Shown: piece by piece, positions 43,905 to 52,170 of the stretch | How the letters are laid out: the number at the start of each line of letters is the position of its first letter | Position numbering within the stretch: the stretch's first letter is position 1 | Assembly: GCA_018701215.1 (NCBI GenBank) | Contig: JABIWH010000021.1 | Location: 1-64,000 of the forward strand | DNA length: 64,000 nucleotides | Source of the DNA: Rhodospirillaceae bacterium | GTDB taxonomy: Bacteria > Pseudomonadota > Alphaproteobacteria > GCA-2731375 | Direction of reading: 5' to 3' | Notes under the pieces: model-generated | Seen by the model: the letters and a program-made list of their open reading frames with translations, nothing else | What the model was told of the DNA's origin: nothing | The model's database searches: none | Made by a program: the position numbers and the translations under genes

Positions 43905-44786
43905 CTACCCGTAATGCCAGCGCAAGGCAAAAGCCTCGCCGGCGCGGTCAATGTGACAGCAATGGGGCGTGCCGAAATGAGCCGGCATCAACAGGGCGCC
44001 ACGATCAGCGCAATAATCCAGAACCCGGCGCCGGGAGACCCTTGCCTCGTCTGGCAGGATGCAGAAACGGCTGTTCCACTCCGGCCGATAGACCTGTAGC
44101 GGATGATGCAGCATGTCGCCGGTGAAGATCGCCGCCTCGGACCCCGATTCCAACTTCAAAGTGACGTGGCCCGGCGTATGGCCGGGCGCGGGTTCCAGCA
44201 GCAAGCCATCGGCCAGCAGATGCTCGCCGTCGGTCATTTCGGCCAGGCCGTGTTCAACAATGGGCAGTACGGAATCGGCGAAGCTGGCGGCATCCATATC
44301 GCCGGTTCGGTCCTTGTAATGCTCATAATCGGCGCGGGAAAAGACATATTTGGCGTTCGGGAACGTGGGCACCCAGCGGCCGTCACGCAGCCGCGTATTC
44401 CAACCCACATGGTCCACATGCAAATGGGTACACATCACCATGTCGATGTCCTCGGGCCGAAATCCCGCTTCTTCCAGGCGCTGCAAATAAGGGCCTTGGT
44501 GATGATGCCAACGCTCCATCGGCATGCGGTCCTTGTCGTTACCAATGCAGGTATCGACCAGCACGTTCAGGCCATCCAATTGCACGACCCAGGAATGCAT
44601 GGCCAACAGCGCGGTCATCTTCTCGGGATTGACATAGTTCGGCACCAACCAGTCCTTGTGCGCCTCGAACAGCGCATCGTCCCAGTCGGGAAACAGGGTG
44701 GAGAGGCGAAACGCCGGACCCGCCATTTCCTCGACCCGTGTTACACGCGCCGCGCCGATGTTCTGATGGCTGATGGGATTACTCAT
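43905..44786 (-). CDS. Metallo-beta-lactamase fold hydrolase
   Basis: 293 residues. The zinc motif is CTHLHVDHVGWNTRL, with further ligands in PGHTPGHVTL (His), AIFTGDMLHHPLQ (Asp) and a C-terminal PAHFGTPHCCHI (His). This pattern is common in lactonase/methyl parathion hydrolase-like proteins. Its start overlaps the stop of the thioesterase-like gene by four bases, so the two are coupled. It is probably a cytoplasmic ester or lactone hydrolase of a CoA-ester pathway (inference). Confidence 0.87.
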   Translation of the reverse strand: MSNPISHQNIGAARVTRVEEMAGPAFRLSTLFPDWDDALFEAHKDWLVPNYVNPEKMTALLAMHSWVVQLDGLNVLVDTCIGNDKDRMPMERWHHHQGPYLQRLEEAGFRPEDIDMVMCTHLHVDHVGWNTRLRDGRWVPTFPNAKYVFSRADYEHYKDRTGDMDAASFADSVLPIVEHGLAEMTDGEHLLADGLLLEPAPGHTPGHVTLKLESGSEAAIFTGDMLHHPLQVYRPEWNSRFCILPDEARVSRRRVLDYCADRGALLMPAHFGTPHCCHIDRAGEAFALRWHYG

Positions 44787-45715
44787 GCCGCCGCCTCCGG
44801 ATTTTGATAGGGACCCAGCAACTTGTAGACACCGTCCGCGGTCAGCAGGGTTCGTTCACCATGATAGACGCGGCCCCGCATGAAGGCGATATCATCATCC
44901 ATATAACTGACTTCGGTCTTTCCCCCGACCCAGGCGTCCAACGGCGCGGAGTCCAGATATTCCACGTTTAGGGCAACCGTGGTTGTAAAGCGCCGCGAGG
45001 CGCCCGAGCTTGCCCGTCCCATGATATCATCGGCAAAGGAAAACAGGACGCCGCCATGGACTATTCTGTTGGTGTTGTCATGCAAAGGCCGGGCCTGAAA
45101 GCCGTTCAGGAAGCCGCCTTCAGGTGGGCGGCTATAATGGGTTGGGCCGCATAATTCGGCGAAGGCGGCTTGATTGGGGAATGGCTGAAAGCCCTTGGGC
45201 GGCGGCAGCCTGATATCATCGGGCGGCGGACCGGCCGGCTTGGCCGCGCCGCCCTGGCCGGGCTTGAAGGGCGCGAATAGTTTATAAACACCATTCGCGG
45301 TCATCAGCGTGCGATCAGCCGTGAACAGGCGCAGACGCAGAAATACCACTGTCCGGGTGATGCGCAGCAAATCCACCTCGGCCTCGACCAAGCTATCCAA
45401 GGGCGCGGAGGCGAGATATTCGACCTTGAACTTGATGGTAGCGCACATGCGTTCGGTCTGGTTCACCACCGCATGGCCGGTGATGTGATCGGCAAAACAA
45501 TAGAGCGCGCCGCCGTGGGTCACGCCATTGGGGTTGGCGTGCAGGGCACCGGTTTGAAAGGCATAGCGGAAGCCTCCCGATGGCCGGCGCCGAAAATAGA
45601 ACGGCCCGATGCAATCGCCAAACGGTCCGCTATGGGTGAAAGGCTGGTAGCCTTCTGGGATGGCGGGGGTGGGGGGCATGGCACCGGTTCGTTGGTTCTG
45701 TGTTGGCTGTGTCAT
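44783..45715 (-). CDS. Tandem hot-dog PaaI-like thioesterase
   Basis: 310 residues containing two similar hot-dog domains. The first has NGVTHGGALYCFADHITGHAV and the second NRIVHGGVLFSFADDIMGRAS. Each is followed by VEYLASAPLDS or VEYLDSAPLDA, and each ends ADGVYKL or ANGVYKL. The motif HGG is the substrate-binding turn of PaaI-type acyl-CoA thioesterases. A domain duplication in one chain would form an intramolecular dimer. It is divergent from the acyl-CoA ligase at 45879, with two palindromic boxes between. Confidence 0.87.
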   Translation of the reverse strand: MTQPTQNQRTGAMPPTPAIPEGYQPFTHSGPFGDCIGPFYFRRRPSGGFRYAFQTGALHANPNGVTHGGALYCFADHITGHAVVNQTERMCATIKFKVEYLASAPLDSLVEAEVDLLRITRTVVFLRLRLFTADRTLMTANGVYKLFAPFKPGQGGAAKPAGPPPDDIRLPPPKGFQPFPNQAAFAELCGPTHYSRPPEGGFLNGFQARPLHDNTNRIVHGGVLFSFADDIMGRASSGASRRFTTTVALNVEYLDSAPLDAWVGGKTEVSYMDDDIAFMRGRVYHGERTLLTADGVYKLLGPYQNPEAAA

Positions 45716-45785
45716 GCCCCTGTCATAGCACGCGGCGGACGTATGTGTTACCGCCGCCTCGATGCGTAATGTTTTTGTTCGAATA

Positions 45786-45820
45786 ATTGTCTATAGACAA
45801 TAAACTTGTACATTGACAAT
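45786..45820. promoter_or_regulatory. Two operator-like palindromic boxes between divergent operons
   Basis: Box 1, ATTGTCTATAGACAAT (45786-45801), is a perfect 16-bp palindrome. Box 2, CTTGTACATTGACAAT (45805-45820), shares 12 of 16 positions with it and keeps the TTGT and ACAA ends. The centres are 19 bp apart. They lie between the thioesterase/MBL operon (minus) and the ligase/MaoC operon (plus). GntR/FadR-type regulators often use TTGT-N-ACAA sites, but no such regulator gene is in the window. Confidence 0.6.
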
Positions 45821-45878
45821 TCTTGCAGAGTCCATGATGCTTCGACAGTCACGCAACCCAAGGCGCCAAAGCTAATCC

Positions 45879-47432
45879 ATGTCCAAGCTGACAGACTATA
45901 CCTCCTACGCCGACGCCCAGCGCCATTGCTCCAAGGACGCCTTGTGGGAGCTGTTTGATGGTGACCGCACGGCCCTGAACATCACCCACGAATGTCTGGA
46001 GCGCCATCCCCGCGACCGCGTCGCGGTGCGGATCGCGCTGGCGGATGGCGGCGCGGAAAGCTACACCTTTGGCGAGCTGTCGGATTGGTCAGGGCGCTAC
46101 GCCAATTTTCTGCGCGCCAAGGGCATTGCGCCGGGCGAGCGGGTGGCCCTGATGGTAGAGCCGTCCTTGCCATTTTATGTTGCCCTGTACGGCGCCATGA
46201 AGGCCGGTTGCGTGGCGGTGCCGATGTTTACCCTGTTCGGCCCGGACGCCCTGCGTCTGCGCGTCGGCGACTGCCAACCCAAGCTGTTGCTGCTGGCCCC
46301 GGAAAAGGCGGATCTGGCGGCGGATGCAGGCTGCGAAACGATTATCGCCGATGATGATTTCATGGCCAGCCTGGAAAATTATGAAATCCCGTTCGAGCTG
46401 GCCACCAATGGCCGCGACATGGCCATGTACCAATATACCTCCGGCACCACGCGGGAGTTGCCCGATGCGGTTAAACATCGCCACCAATCAATCGTCACCG
46501 TCATGCTGGCGGCCCTGTACGGCACCGGTACCCGGCCCGGTGACCGTTTCATGTGCCCCTCGTCAACGGCCTGGGGCCATGGCCTGTGGCACGGCACGCT
46601 CTCGCCCCACGCCCTGGGCGTCACCACCGCCTCTTACGCCGGCAAGTTCGATCCCGACCGCCTGATGGCGGCCCTGGAAGAGTTCGAGATCACCAACCTG
46701 TCGGCGGCGGCGACCCACTACCGCATGATGAAGAACGCCGGCAGCGCCGATCGCTACAGCTTTAAACTGGACAAGCTGAGCTTCACCGGCGAGCCCATGG
46801 ATACGGATACCGCCGAATGGGCCAAGCAGACCTTTGGTCAATATCCAGGCAGCTTTTACGGCACGACCGAGGTCGGCGTGCTGCTGGGCAGCTATCCCGG
46901 CGCCGAGGACCTGCCGAACAGGCTGGGTGCGCTGGGCATGCCCATGCCAGGGCAGGAGGTCGCCATTCTGGACCCTGACGGTAAACCCTGCGCCCCGGAC
47001 GAGGTCGGCGAGATCATGGTGATGCGCCGGGACGGCTGGTTTCCCACCAAGGACCGGGGCCATATGGACGGGGAAGGCTATTTCTTCCACGGCGGGCGGG
47101 CCGATGACGTTATCATCTCGGCCGGCTGGACCATGAGCGCCATGGAGATCGAGGATACCCTGCTGAAACACCATGACGTGTTGGAAGCCGCCGCCATCGG
47201 CGTGCCGGACCCCGACGAGGTCCGCGGCCTGGTGGTCAAAGCCTTCATCGTTTCAGACCGGGCGGGCGACGGCGGCTATATTGCCGAGCTGCAAAAGTTC
47301 GCCCAGGAAAACCTGAGCCGTCACGAGTATCCCCGCATTATCGAGTTCACCAACGAACTGCCGAAAACGCCGGCGGGTAAAGTTAATCGCAAAACACTGC
47401 GGGACCGCGAAGCGGCCGCACGAGGAGAGTAA
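45879..47432 (+). CDS. AMP-dependent acyl-CoA synthetase with atypical P-loop
   Basis: 517 residues. The adenylation motif reads YTSGTTRELPDAVKHRH instead of YTSGTTGxPKG, so the usual Gly and Lys of the P-loop are replaced. FYGTTEVGVLLG is the second core, WFPTKDRGHMDGEGYFFHGGRADDVI gives the conserved Asp and Arg, and the C-terminal Lys is in TPAGKVNRKTL. The activity is thus likely kept, in a distinct subfamily. It is followed by a double MaoC protein after a 3-bp gap. Confidence 0.88.
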   Translation: MSKLTDYTSYADAQRHCSKDALWELFDGDRTALNITHECLERHPRDRVAVRIALADGGAESYTFGELSDWSGRYANFLRAKGIAPGERVALMVEPSLPFYVALYGAMKAGCVAVPMFTLFGPDALRLRVGDCQPKLLLLAPEKADLAADAGCETIIADDDFMASLENYEIPFELATNGRDMAMYQYTSGTTRELPDAVKHRHQSIVTVMLAALYGTGTRPGDRFMCPSSTAWGHGLWHGTLSPHALGVTTASYAGKFDPDRLMAALEEFEITNLSAAATHYRMMKNAGSADRYSFKLDKLSFTGEPMDTDTAEWAKQTFGQYPGSFYGTTEVGVLLGSYPGAEDLPNRLGALGMPMPGQEVAILDPDGKPCAPDEVGEIMVMRRDGWFPTKDRGHMDGEGYFFHGGRADDVIISAGWTMSAMEIEDTLLKHHDVLEAAAIGVPDPDEVRGLVVKAFIVSDRAGDGGYIAELQKFAQENLSRHEYPRIIEFTNELPKTPAGKVNRKTLRDREAAARGE

Positions 47433-47435
47433 ATC

Positions 47436-48590
47436 ATGAATGACGAAAGCCAAATCGAGGAAAGTGGCGGACGCTTCCCGAAGATTACCGAGCGCGGCCT
47501 GGAAGATCTGCAAAAGCGCATCGGCGTCAAGATCGAGAACATGCCCGAACCCTGGTGTTACGAGGCAACGCGCGACAATATCCGCCACTATGCCAACGGC
47601 ATTGGCGACGACAACCCGCTTTGGTGCGATCCCGAATATGCCGCCAAGACCCAATACGGCGGCCTGATCGCGCTGCCCAGTTTCCTATTCGCCACCAACC
47701 GGATCATCTCGGGCTATGTCGGCGGTCTGCCGGGTATCCATGCCATGTGGGCCGGGGCCGATTGGACCTGGCACAAAAACATCCGCCGCAACGACGAAAT
47801 CCACTGCGAGGCCTGGCTCAAGGAACTGATCCCCCACGATACGCAGTTTTCCGGCCGCGCCATTCAGCAGATCTATCACGTGGAATTCTACAACCAGGAC
47901 GGCGACAACATCTGCAGCGCCGACAGCTGGTGCTTCCGGACCGAGCGCGACAAGGCGCGGGAAGCCGGCACCAAGTACGAGGCCGCGAAGAAGGGCCAGT
48001 TAACCTACAGCGATGACGAACTGGTCGATATCTATCGCCACTATGCCAAGGAAGAGGTCCGCGGCGCCGACACACGTTATTACGAAGACGTAACAATCGG
48101 TGAGAAACTGCCGACGCAGCTCAAGGGGCCTATGACCGTCACCGGCTTTATCTGTTACGCACAGGGCTGGGGTGGGCTTTACATCAAGGCCAACAAGCTG
48201 GCCTGGCAACAGATCCACAAGCATCCCGGTCTGGGCATCACTAATCGTTTTAACATTCCCGATTGCCCCGAGCGGGTGCATTGGGAGAACGATTTCGCGA
48301 CCGAGGTCGGCGCGCCGGGCGCTTACGATTATGGGCCCGAGCGCAATTCCTGGCTAACCCATCACATCACCAATTGGATGGGCGACGACGGTTTCCTACG
48401 CAACCACAAATGCCGCATCCGCCGCCATAACCCCGAGGGCGACGTACTTTACATCAACGGCGAGGTGAGCAACAAATTCGTCGACGATCAAGGCCGCCAT
48501 TGCGTTGAAATCAGCCAGAAAGCGCACCAGCAGGACGACGAATTGTCCATTCAGGGCAGCGCCGTCGTGGTGCTACCGTCGCGGGGGTAG
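47436..48590 (+). CDS. MaoC/FAS1-like double hot-dog dehydratase
   Basis: 384 residues with two hot-dog halves. The first (about 30-180) has YEATRDNIRHYANGIGDDNPLW and YGGLIALPSF. The second (about 210-380) begins YYEDVTIGEKLPTQLKGPMTV and has HWENDFATEVGAPGAYDYGPE. This arrangement occurs in N-terminal MaoC dehydratases and related mesaconyl-CoA-type hydratases. It follows the ligase gene by 3 bp and overlaps the convergent vapC gene by 18 bp at the 3' end. The substrate is unknown. Confidence 0.85.
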   Translation: MNDESQIEESGGRFPKITERGLEDLQKRIGVKIENMPEPWCYEATRDNIRHYANGIGDDNPLWCDPEYAAKTQYGGLIALPSFLFATNRIISGYVGGLPGIHAMWAGADWTWHKNIRRNDEIHCEAWLKELIPHDTQFSGRAIQQIYHVEFYNQDGDNICSADSWCFRTERDKAREAGTKYEAAKKGQLTYSDDELVDIYRHYAKEEVRGADTRYYEDVTIGEKLPTQLKGPMTVTGFICYAQGWGGLYIKANKLAWQQIHKHPGLGITNRFNIPDCPERVHWENDFATEVGAPGAYDYGPERNSWLTHHITNWMGDDGFLRNHKCRIRRHNPEGDVLYINGEVSNKFVDDQGRHCVEISQKAHQQDDELSIQGSAVVVLPSRG

Positions 48591-48980
48591 GGTCCGTTCG
48601 TACCAGACCCGCTTTACACCATAGCGGTCCAGAGCGGGATCGCGGCTAAGCAAGTGTGCGTCTTCCGTCATGGCTTGGACGACCAGCATCCGGTCAAACG
48701 GGTCGCGGTGCATACCGTCGTGGGGTAGGGAGCCATAAGCATGACAATGCTCTGAGGTGAGGGCCAGATATTCAAAACCACAATCATCAATCACCTGCCG
48801 CAGGTCCGCCGGATATGGCAACCTACCCAAACCCTGCTTGATGGCGATTTCCCAAGCGCTGACAATACTGATCTGTTTGTCATGATTTGGGTCTTCCAGC
48901 ATCTCCCGCGCAGCTTCGCTGAGTTTTCGTCGTTCAAACAGCGCCCAGAGCAGAGCCTGGGTATCCAGCAATATTTTCAT
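48573..48980 (-). CDS. vapC: VapC-type PIN domain toxin
   Basis: 135 residues, the size of a PIN toxin. Acidic residues of the ribonuclease site are D6 (LLDTQALLWAL), E44 (SAWEIAIK) and D93/D96 (HRDPFDRML). It cleaves RNA, often initiator tRNA or rRNA, when not neutralised. It starts in the stop of the antitoxin gene (four-base overlap). Its 3' end overlaps the convergent MaoC gene by 18 bp. Confidence 0.93.
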   Translation of the reverse strand: MKILLDTQALLWALFERRKLSEAAREMLEDPNHDKQISIVSAWEIAIKQGLGRLPYPADLRQVIDDCGFEYLALTSEHCHAYGSLPHDGMHRDPFDRMLVVQAMTEDAHLLSRDPALDRYGVKRVWYERTLPPRR

Positions 48981-49240
48981 TCGCCCGGACCGTCCGGGAA
49001 AAGGTCCTCAAGTGACAGCTTTTCATCCCATCCCGGCTTCAGATCCTTGGAGGCATGCTCCCAGATGCCGAGAATACTCTTGCGCTCCTTGATTTCCTCG
49101 ACAACCTTGAGCTCGATGATCGGTTTGCCGTCGCGGGCGACGATCACGGTCTCGCCCGCCTCGGCCCGGCGGACCAGTTCGGACAGACGGCTTTTGGCCT
49201 CGTGCATGTTGACTTTGAGCATGGCAAATTCGTATTTCAT
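48977..49240 (-). CDS. vapB: Phd/VapB-type antitoxin
   Basis: 87 residues. The N-terminal DNA-binding part, KVNMHEAKSRLSELVRRAEAGETVIVARDGKPI, is the classic Phd/YefM pattern. The C-terminus, with GWDEKLSLEDLFP, would neutralise the PIN toxin. The ATG at 49240 is used; a second ATG at 49222 begins MLKVNMHEAK and may be the real start, since neither has a clear ribosome binding site. Three 9-bp tandem repeats sit directly upstream. Confidence 0.92.
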   Translation of the reverse strand: MKYEFAMLKVNMHEAKSRLSELVRRAEAGETVIVARDGKPIIELKVVEEIKERKSILGIWEHASKDLKPGWDEKLSLEDLFPDGPGE

Positions 49241-49245
49241 ATAGG

Positions 49246-49272
49246 CTAGCTAATCTAGCTAAGCTACCTAAT
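49246..49272. promoter_or_regulatory. Three tandem 9-bp repeats upstream of vapBC, candidate autoregulatory site
   Basis: CTAGCTAAT, CTAGCTAAG and CTACCTAAT follow one another without gaps, ending six bases before the antitoxin start (minus strand). Antitoxins of this family bind repeats in their own promoter, so these are a natural operator. A 9-bp period does not match one helical turn, so binding would wind around the DNA, or the repeats are slippage products. Confidence 0.6.
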
Positions 49273-49285
49273 CAGCATCATTATG

Positions 49286-49909
49286 TCAAGTTGGGCCCAG
49301 CAAAGCGGCGCGGAAACGGTCCTTCAGGGTAACGCCGTCCTTGGGCGGCATGGCGCCGATGGGATTGCTTTCCGCCTTGATCTTGATGGACCAAAACCCC
49401 GGTCCCTTGGCGCTGCGGATCGCCGGCAGGGCGGCCTTGAACTCATTGTCGGAGCTGATGGCGGAAGCGCTTTCGAAACCGGCGGCCAGGGCCATGGCCG
49501 GCAGATCAACGCTGCCGGCGGTGTGCGTCAGCTGCATACCGGTTTCGCCGTAGCGTTCATTGTCGCAGACCACGACAGCCAGATTGTCGGGCCGTTGCGA
49601 AGCAATGGTGGTCATCGCACCCAGCCCCATCAACATCTCGCCATCACCGGTAATCACCAAAACCCGCCGGTCGGGTTGCGCCATGGCCAGGCCAAGGCCC
49701 ATGGCCGCCGCCCCGCCCATGGCGCCCCACAGGGGGAAATTCAGCGGATGATCGCCGGCGGCAGTGCAATCCCAAACCGGCGCGCCCAGACCCGCCACCA
49801 CCAGCATGTCGCCGCGCTCGGCCAGCAATTCCGCCACCACCGCACGCCGGTGCAAGGGGTAGTCCGCCGCCCGGTCGCGATCGAGAGTTCCATTCATTGT
49901 ATTGCTCAT
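49286..49909 (-). CDS. TPP-dependent decarboxylase beta subunit (ComE/sulfopyruvate or phosphonopyruvate decarboxylase-like)
   Basis: 207 residues. The TPP/Mg motif is TGDGEMLMGLGAMTT with the Asn of VVCDNERYGETG about 28 residues later. DMLVVAGLGAPVWD and NFPLWGAMGGAAAMGLGLAMAQP are typical of the C-terminal (PP) half of sulfopyruvate decarboxylase. It pairs with the PYR half encoded just upstream, with 3 bp between. The substrate may be sulfopyruvate or another short 2-oxo acid. No sulfolactate or phosphonate genes are near. Confidence 0.85.
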   Translation of the reverse strand: MSNTMNGTLDRDRAADYPLHRRAVVAELLAERGDMLVVAGLGAPVWDCTAAGDHPLNFPLWGAMGGAAAMGLGLAMAQPDRRVLVITGDGEMLMGLGAMTTIASQRPDNLAVVVCDNERYGETGMQLTHTAGSVDLPAMALAAGFESASAISSDNEFKAALPAIRSAKGPGFWSIKIKAESNPIGAMPPKDGVTLKDRFRAALLGPT

Positions 49910-49912
49910 GAT

Positions 49913-50467
49913 CTATTTTCCAAAACTCTTGGCGCCGATCACCCCTTGGCCGATCAACACGGCCGCCTGGGCCGGTCCTTCAAAGGCCATGCGCGCGGCG
50001 GCGGTGATGGTTTCGCCCATTTTGGCGGGATCATCGACTGGAAAAACCAGACTGTCGGCGGCCTCCAGCACCTTTGGCGTCATCTGCCCCATGGGCACCT
50101 GCCAGGGATTGAACTCCCCCCACTGCCCCCGCATGGTCACCAGCATCAATAAAGGAAAACGGCAGATCCGGGCCAGCGACAACATATTGATGCAGTTACC
50201 AACGCCCGATGATTGCATCAACAAAACCCCACGCTGATTACCCAGCCAGGCACCAGCCAGGACGGCGATGCCTTCCTCCTCCGTGGTCAGGGGCACCAAG
50301 CGCATATCCTCGGCGTCATCGCAGCGCCGGATCAATTCCGCATGACCGGCATCGGGTACATAAGCGACTTGCCGCACCTCCCAATCACGCAACACCGAGA
50401 AATTGGCGTCGGTCCAATCGACCTCTACTGACTGCATTGCCGCAACACTCCCATTATCCACATCCAT
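49913..50467 (-). CDS. TPP-dependent decarboxylase alpha subunit (ComD-like)
   Basis: 184 residues from the ATG at 50467, preceded by GGAGGA; a longer frame to 50656 overlaps the methyltransferase gene. The PYR-domain region RQVAYVPDAGHAELIRRC is followed by PLTTEEEGIAVLAGAWLGNQRGVLLMQSSGVGN, where the Glu activates TPP. MRGQWGEFNPWQVPMGQ is typical of sulfopyruvate/phosphonopyruvate decarboxylase alpha chains. It forms a two-chain enzyme with the next gene. It lies 43 bp after the methyltransferase stop. Confidence 0.85.
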   Translation of the reverse strand: MDVDNGSVAAMQSVEVDWTDANFSVLRDWEVRQVAYVPDAGHAELIRRCDDAEDMRLVPLTTEEEGIAVLAGAWLGNQRGVLLMQSSGVGNCINMLSLARICRFPLLMLVTMRGQWGEFNPWQVPMGQMTPKVLEAADSLVFPVDDPAKMGETITAAARMAFEGPAQAAVLIGQGVIGAKSFGK

Positions 50468-50510
50468 ACCTGCGCGTCCTCCGCCCGGCTTGGTATAGCC
50501 GCTCACCAGC

Positions 50511-52013
50511 CTATTGGACAAGCAGGCAACGCTCCGCCAATTGGTGCAGGGCCGCATCCAGCAGAGTTTCCGGGTCGTCGTTGGCGACCTGGGAGTGTTC
50601 ACGGTCATCGAACCCGGCAACGGACGCCAGCAACGCCCCACGATCTGTCTCGCCATCCAAAAGAGGCAGCAATTGCCGCGTGAAAGAATCGGTAATGGTG
50701 ACGCTGCGGTGCCGCAAATCCGTCACGAAGTCACCTTGTTGCGTTTGCCAGCGAGCCAGGGCCGTCGCCTTCGGATGGGTGCCTGGCGTCGTGGTATACA
50801 TGGCCGAACGGGGCAACAGGTCGATCCAGTTTCGCGGGTAAAGGTCGATGGCCAGTTGCGCCACGATGGCCCCGTCGCCAATTTTTGCAGCCAATTCCTC
50901 GATGGCCAGGAAATCTGGCCAGGCCAACGCCAGATGGTTCAGAGCCGCGATCGCGCTAGGCGCCGTCATGCCGAAACGGCCACCGTCGGGGGTGGCGAAA
51001 AAGGCTTCGCCCGACGCGCCGTTGGCATCGGGCCCCAAGGGCCGCACCGGCGAGGCCAGATACAGGCCCGCCAGCCATTCAGGGGCAATTCGGCGCTGTA
51101 CCGCCGCCGACTTCGGACATAACAGAGTTTGGCGAAAACTACGGTTCAAGAGAAAATCGATGCGCTGTTCCCGGACCACGGGATCGGCGATTGCCGCCAA
51201 TTGCCGCCGCGCCTCGGGCGAAAAATTCTCTTCCCGGCTGGCCGCCACATTGCCTTCCGAAATAAACTGCAAGCCCGCAGCATCCGCACGGGCCAGAAAT
51301 TGGTCGAGGTAGATGGGATGGTTCTCCACTTCCAGCAGATCATGCAAAAGGAAGGAGTCTTCCATATCATCCACCCGCGCCTTTTCCTCCGCCAGCAAAG
51401 CGGCATACGCATCGCCGTTTTGGGCATAGGCCGCGATCAGGTCATCCAGCGCCGCGCGCGCCATGGCAACCTGTTCGGCCCCGTTTGCCGCGGCAGCACC
51501 GGCGCGCAACATCAATTCGCGCACCAGACCGCGCCCATGCCAACCGGGATAGGTGTTGTAGCTGATATAGATGATGCCATGTTCGGAAAGCAGGCGGCGG
51601 CACAAGGGCAGCAAGGCGGCCTGCACCTCTACCGGCACCCAGGAATACAGGCCATGCAGGACGATATAGTCAAACGGCCGGCCCAAGCCGCCCGCCAGCA
51701 ATGAGAGCGCGTCACCAGCCAGGAATTCCACGTTGTCCAGGCCGCCCGCCGCCGCGCCTGCTTGCGCCATCTCGATCTGCCGCTCCGACAGATCGATACC
51801 GATGAATTCCCCTTCCGGCAGCGAAGCCGCCATGGGCAGCAGATTGCCGCCCGCCGCGCAGCCCAATTCAAGCACCCTGGCGCCCGCGATCTTCGCCGGC
51901 GTCAAACCATGCAGACGGCCCACCACATAAAGGTGATCGGGATGCGACAGCGGCACCGGCCGGCTGGGGTAGGGCGTAACCTGATAAGTTTCATGTAATG
52001 AGGCAGTATTCAT
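50511..52013 (-). CDS. Class I SAM methyltransferase with regulatory domain (protein-lysine methyltransferase-like)
   Basis: 500 residues. SAM motif I is VLELGCAAGGNLLPMA, motif II GEFIGIDLS, and motif III FDYIVLHGLYSWVPVE. A methyltransferase regulatory domain (about 215-300) starts in AEEKARVDDMEDSFLLHDLLEVENHPIYLDQFL. A C-terminal winged-helix-like part follows. The same layout occurs in Rickettsia PKMT1/2, which methylate outer membrane protein lysines. A substrate here is not evident. It is divergent from trpE(G). Confidence 0.85.
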   Translation of the reverse strand: MNTASLHETYQVTPYPSRPVPLSHPDHLYVVGRLHGLTPAKIAGARVLELGCAAGGNLLPMAASLPEGEFIGIDLSERQIEMAQAGAAAGGLDNVEFLAGDALSLLAGGLGRPFDYIVLHGLYSWVPVEVQAALLPLCRRLLSEHGIIYISYNTYPGWHGRGLVRELMLRAGAAAANGAEQVAMARAALDDLIAAYAQNGDAYAALLAEEKARVDDMEDSFLLHDLLEVENHPIYLDQFLARADAAGLQFISEGNVAASREENFSPEARRQLAAIADPVVREQRIDFLLNRSFRQTLLCPKSAAVQRRIAPEWLAGLYLASPVRPLGPDANGASGEAFFATPDGGRFGMTAPSAIAALNHLALAWPDFLAIEELAAKIGDGAIVAQLAIDLYPRNWIDLLPRSAMYTTTPGTHPKATALARWQTQQGDFVTDLRHRSVTITDSFTRQLLPLLDGETDRGALLASVAGFDDREHSQVANDDPETLLDAALHQLAERCLLVQ

Positions 52014-52060
52014 GAATTTAGTTTACCACCATGCGCGCACCGTGCTACCGTTCCGGCACA

Positions 52061-52126
52061 ATGAAACAGCAGCGCACATCGGTCGCGGAGCAGCATCCGC
52101 CCAAGTTTATCGCCTTTCTTTGGTGA
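52061..52126 (+). CDS. Possible trp leader peptide (21 residues ending in Trp)
   Basis: A short frame MKQQRTSV...FIAFLW ends with a single Trp directly before TGA. A GC-rich hairpin with a T-run follows 18 bases later. The trpE(G) start is 153 bp downstream. Attenuation by leader translation is known for trpE(G) in rhizobia, where leaders have several tandem Trp codons. Only one is present here, and no ribosome binding site is seen, so the case is weak. Confidence 0.3.
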   Translation: MKQQRTSVAEQHPPKFIAFLW

Positions 52127-52144
52127 AGCTCTCCGTTTGCCTGA

Positions 52145-52170
52145 GCGGCGGATGAATATCGCCGCGTTTT
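52145..52170 (+). terminator. Possible attenuator hairpin upstream of trpE(G)
   Basis: GCGGCG (52145-52150) and CGCCGC (52160-52165) form a stem around a 9-nt loop, followed by GTTTT and a further T-rich stretch. It lies between the possible leader peptide and the trpE(G) start. A partial antiterminator pairing between the leader's CGCC or CCGC segments and GGCG is possible but not convincing by eye. Two direct repeats CATACCAAT (52184-52192 and 52199-52207) lie just downstream. Confidence 0.4.
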
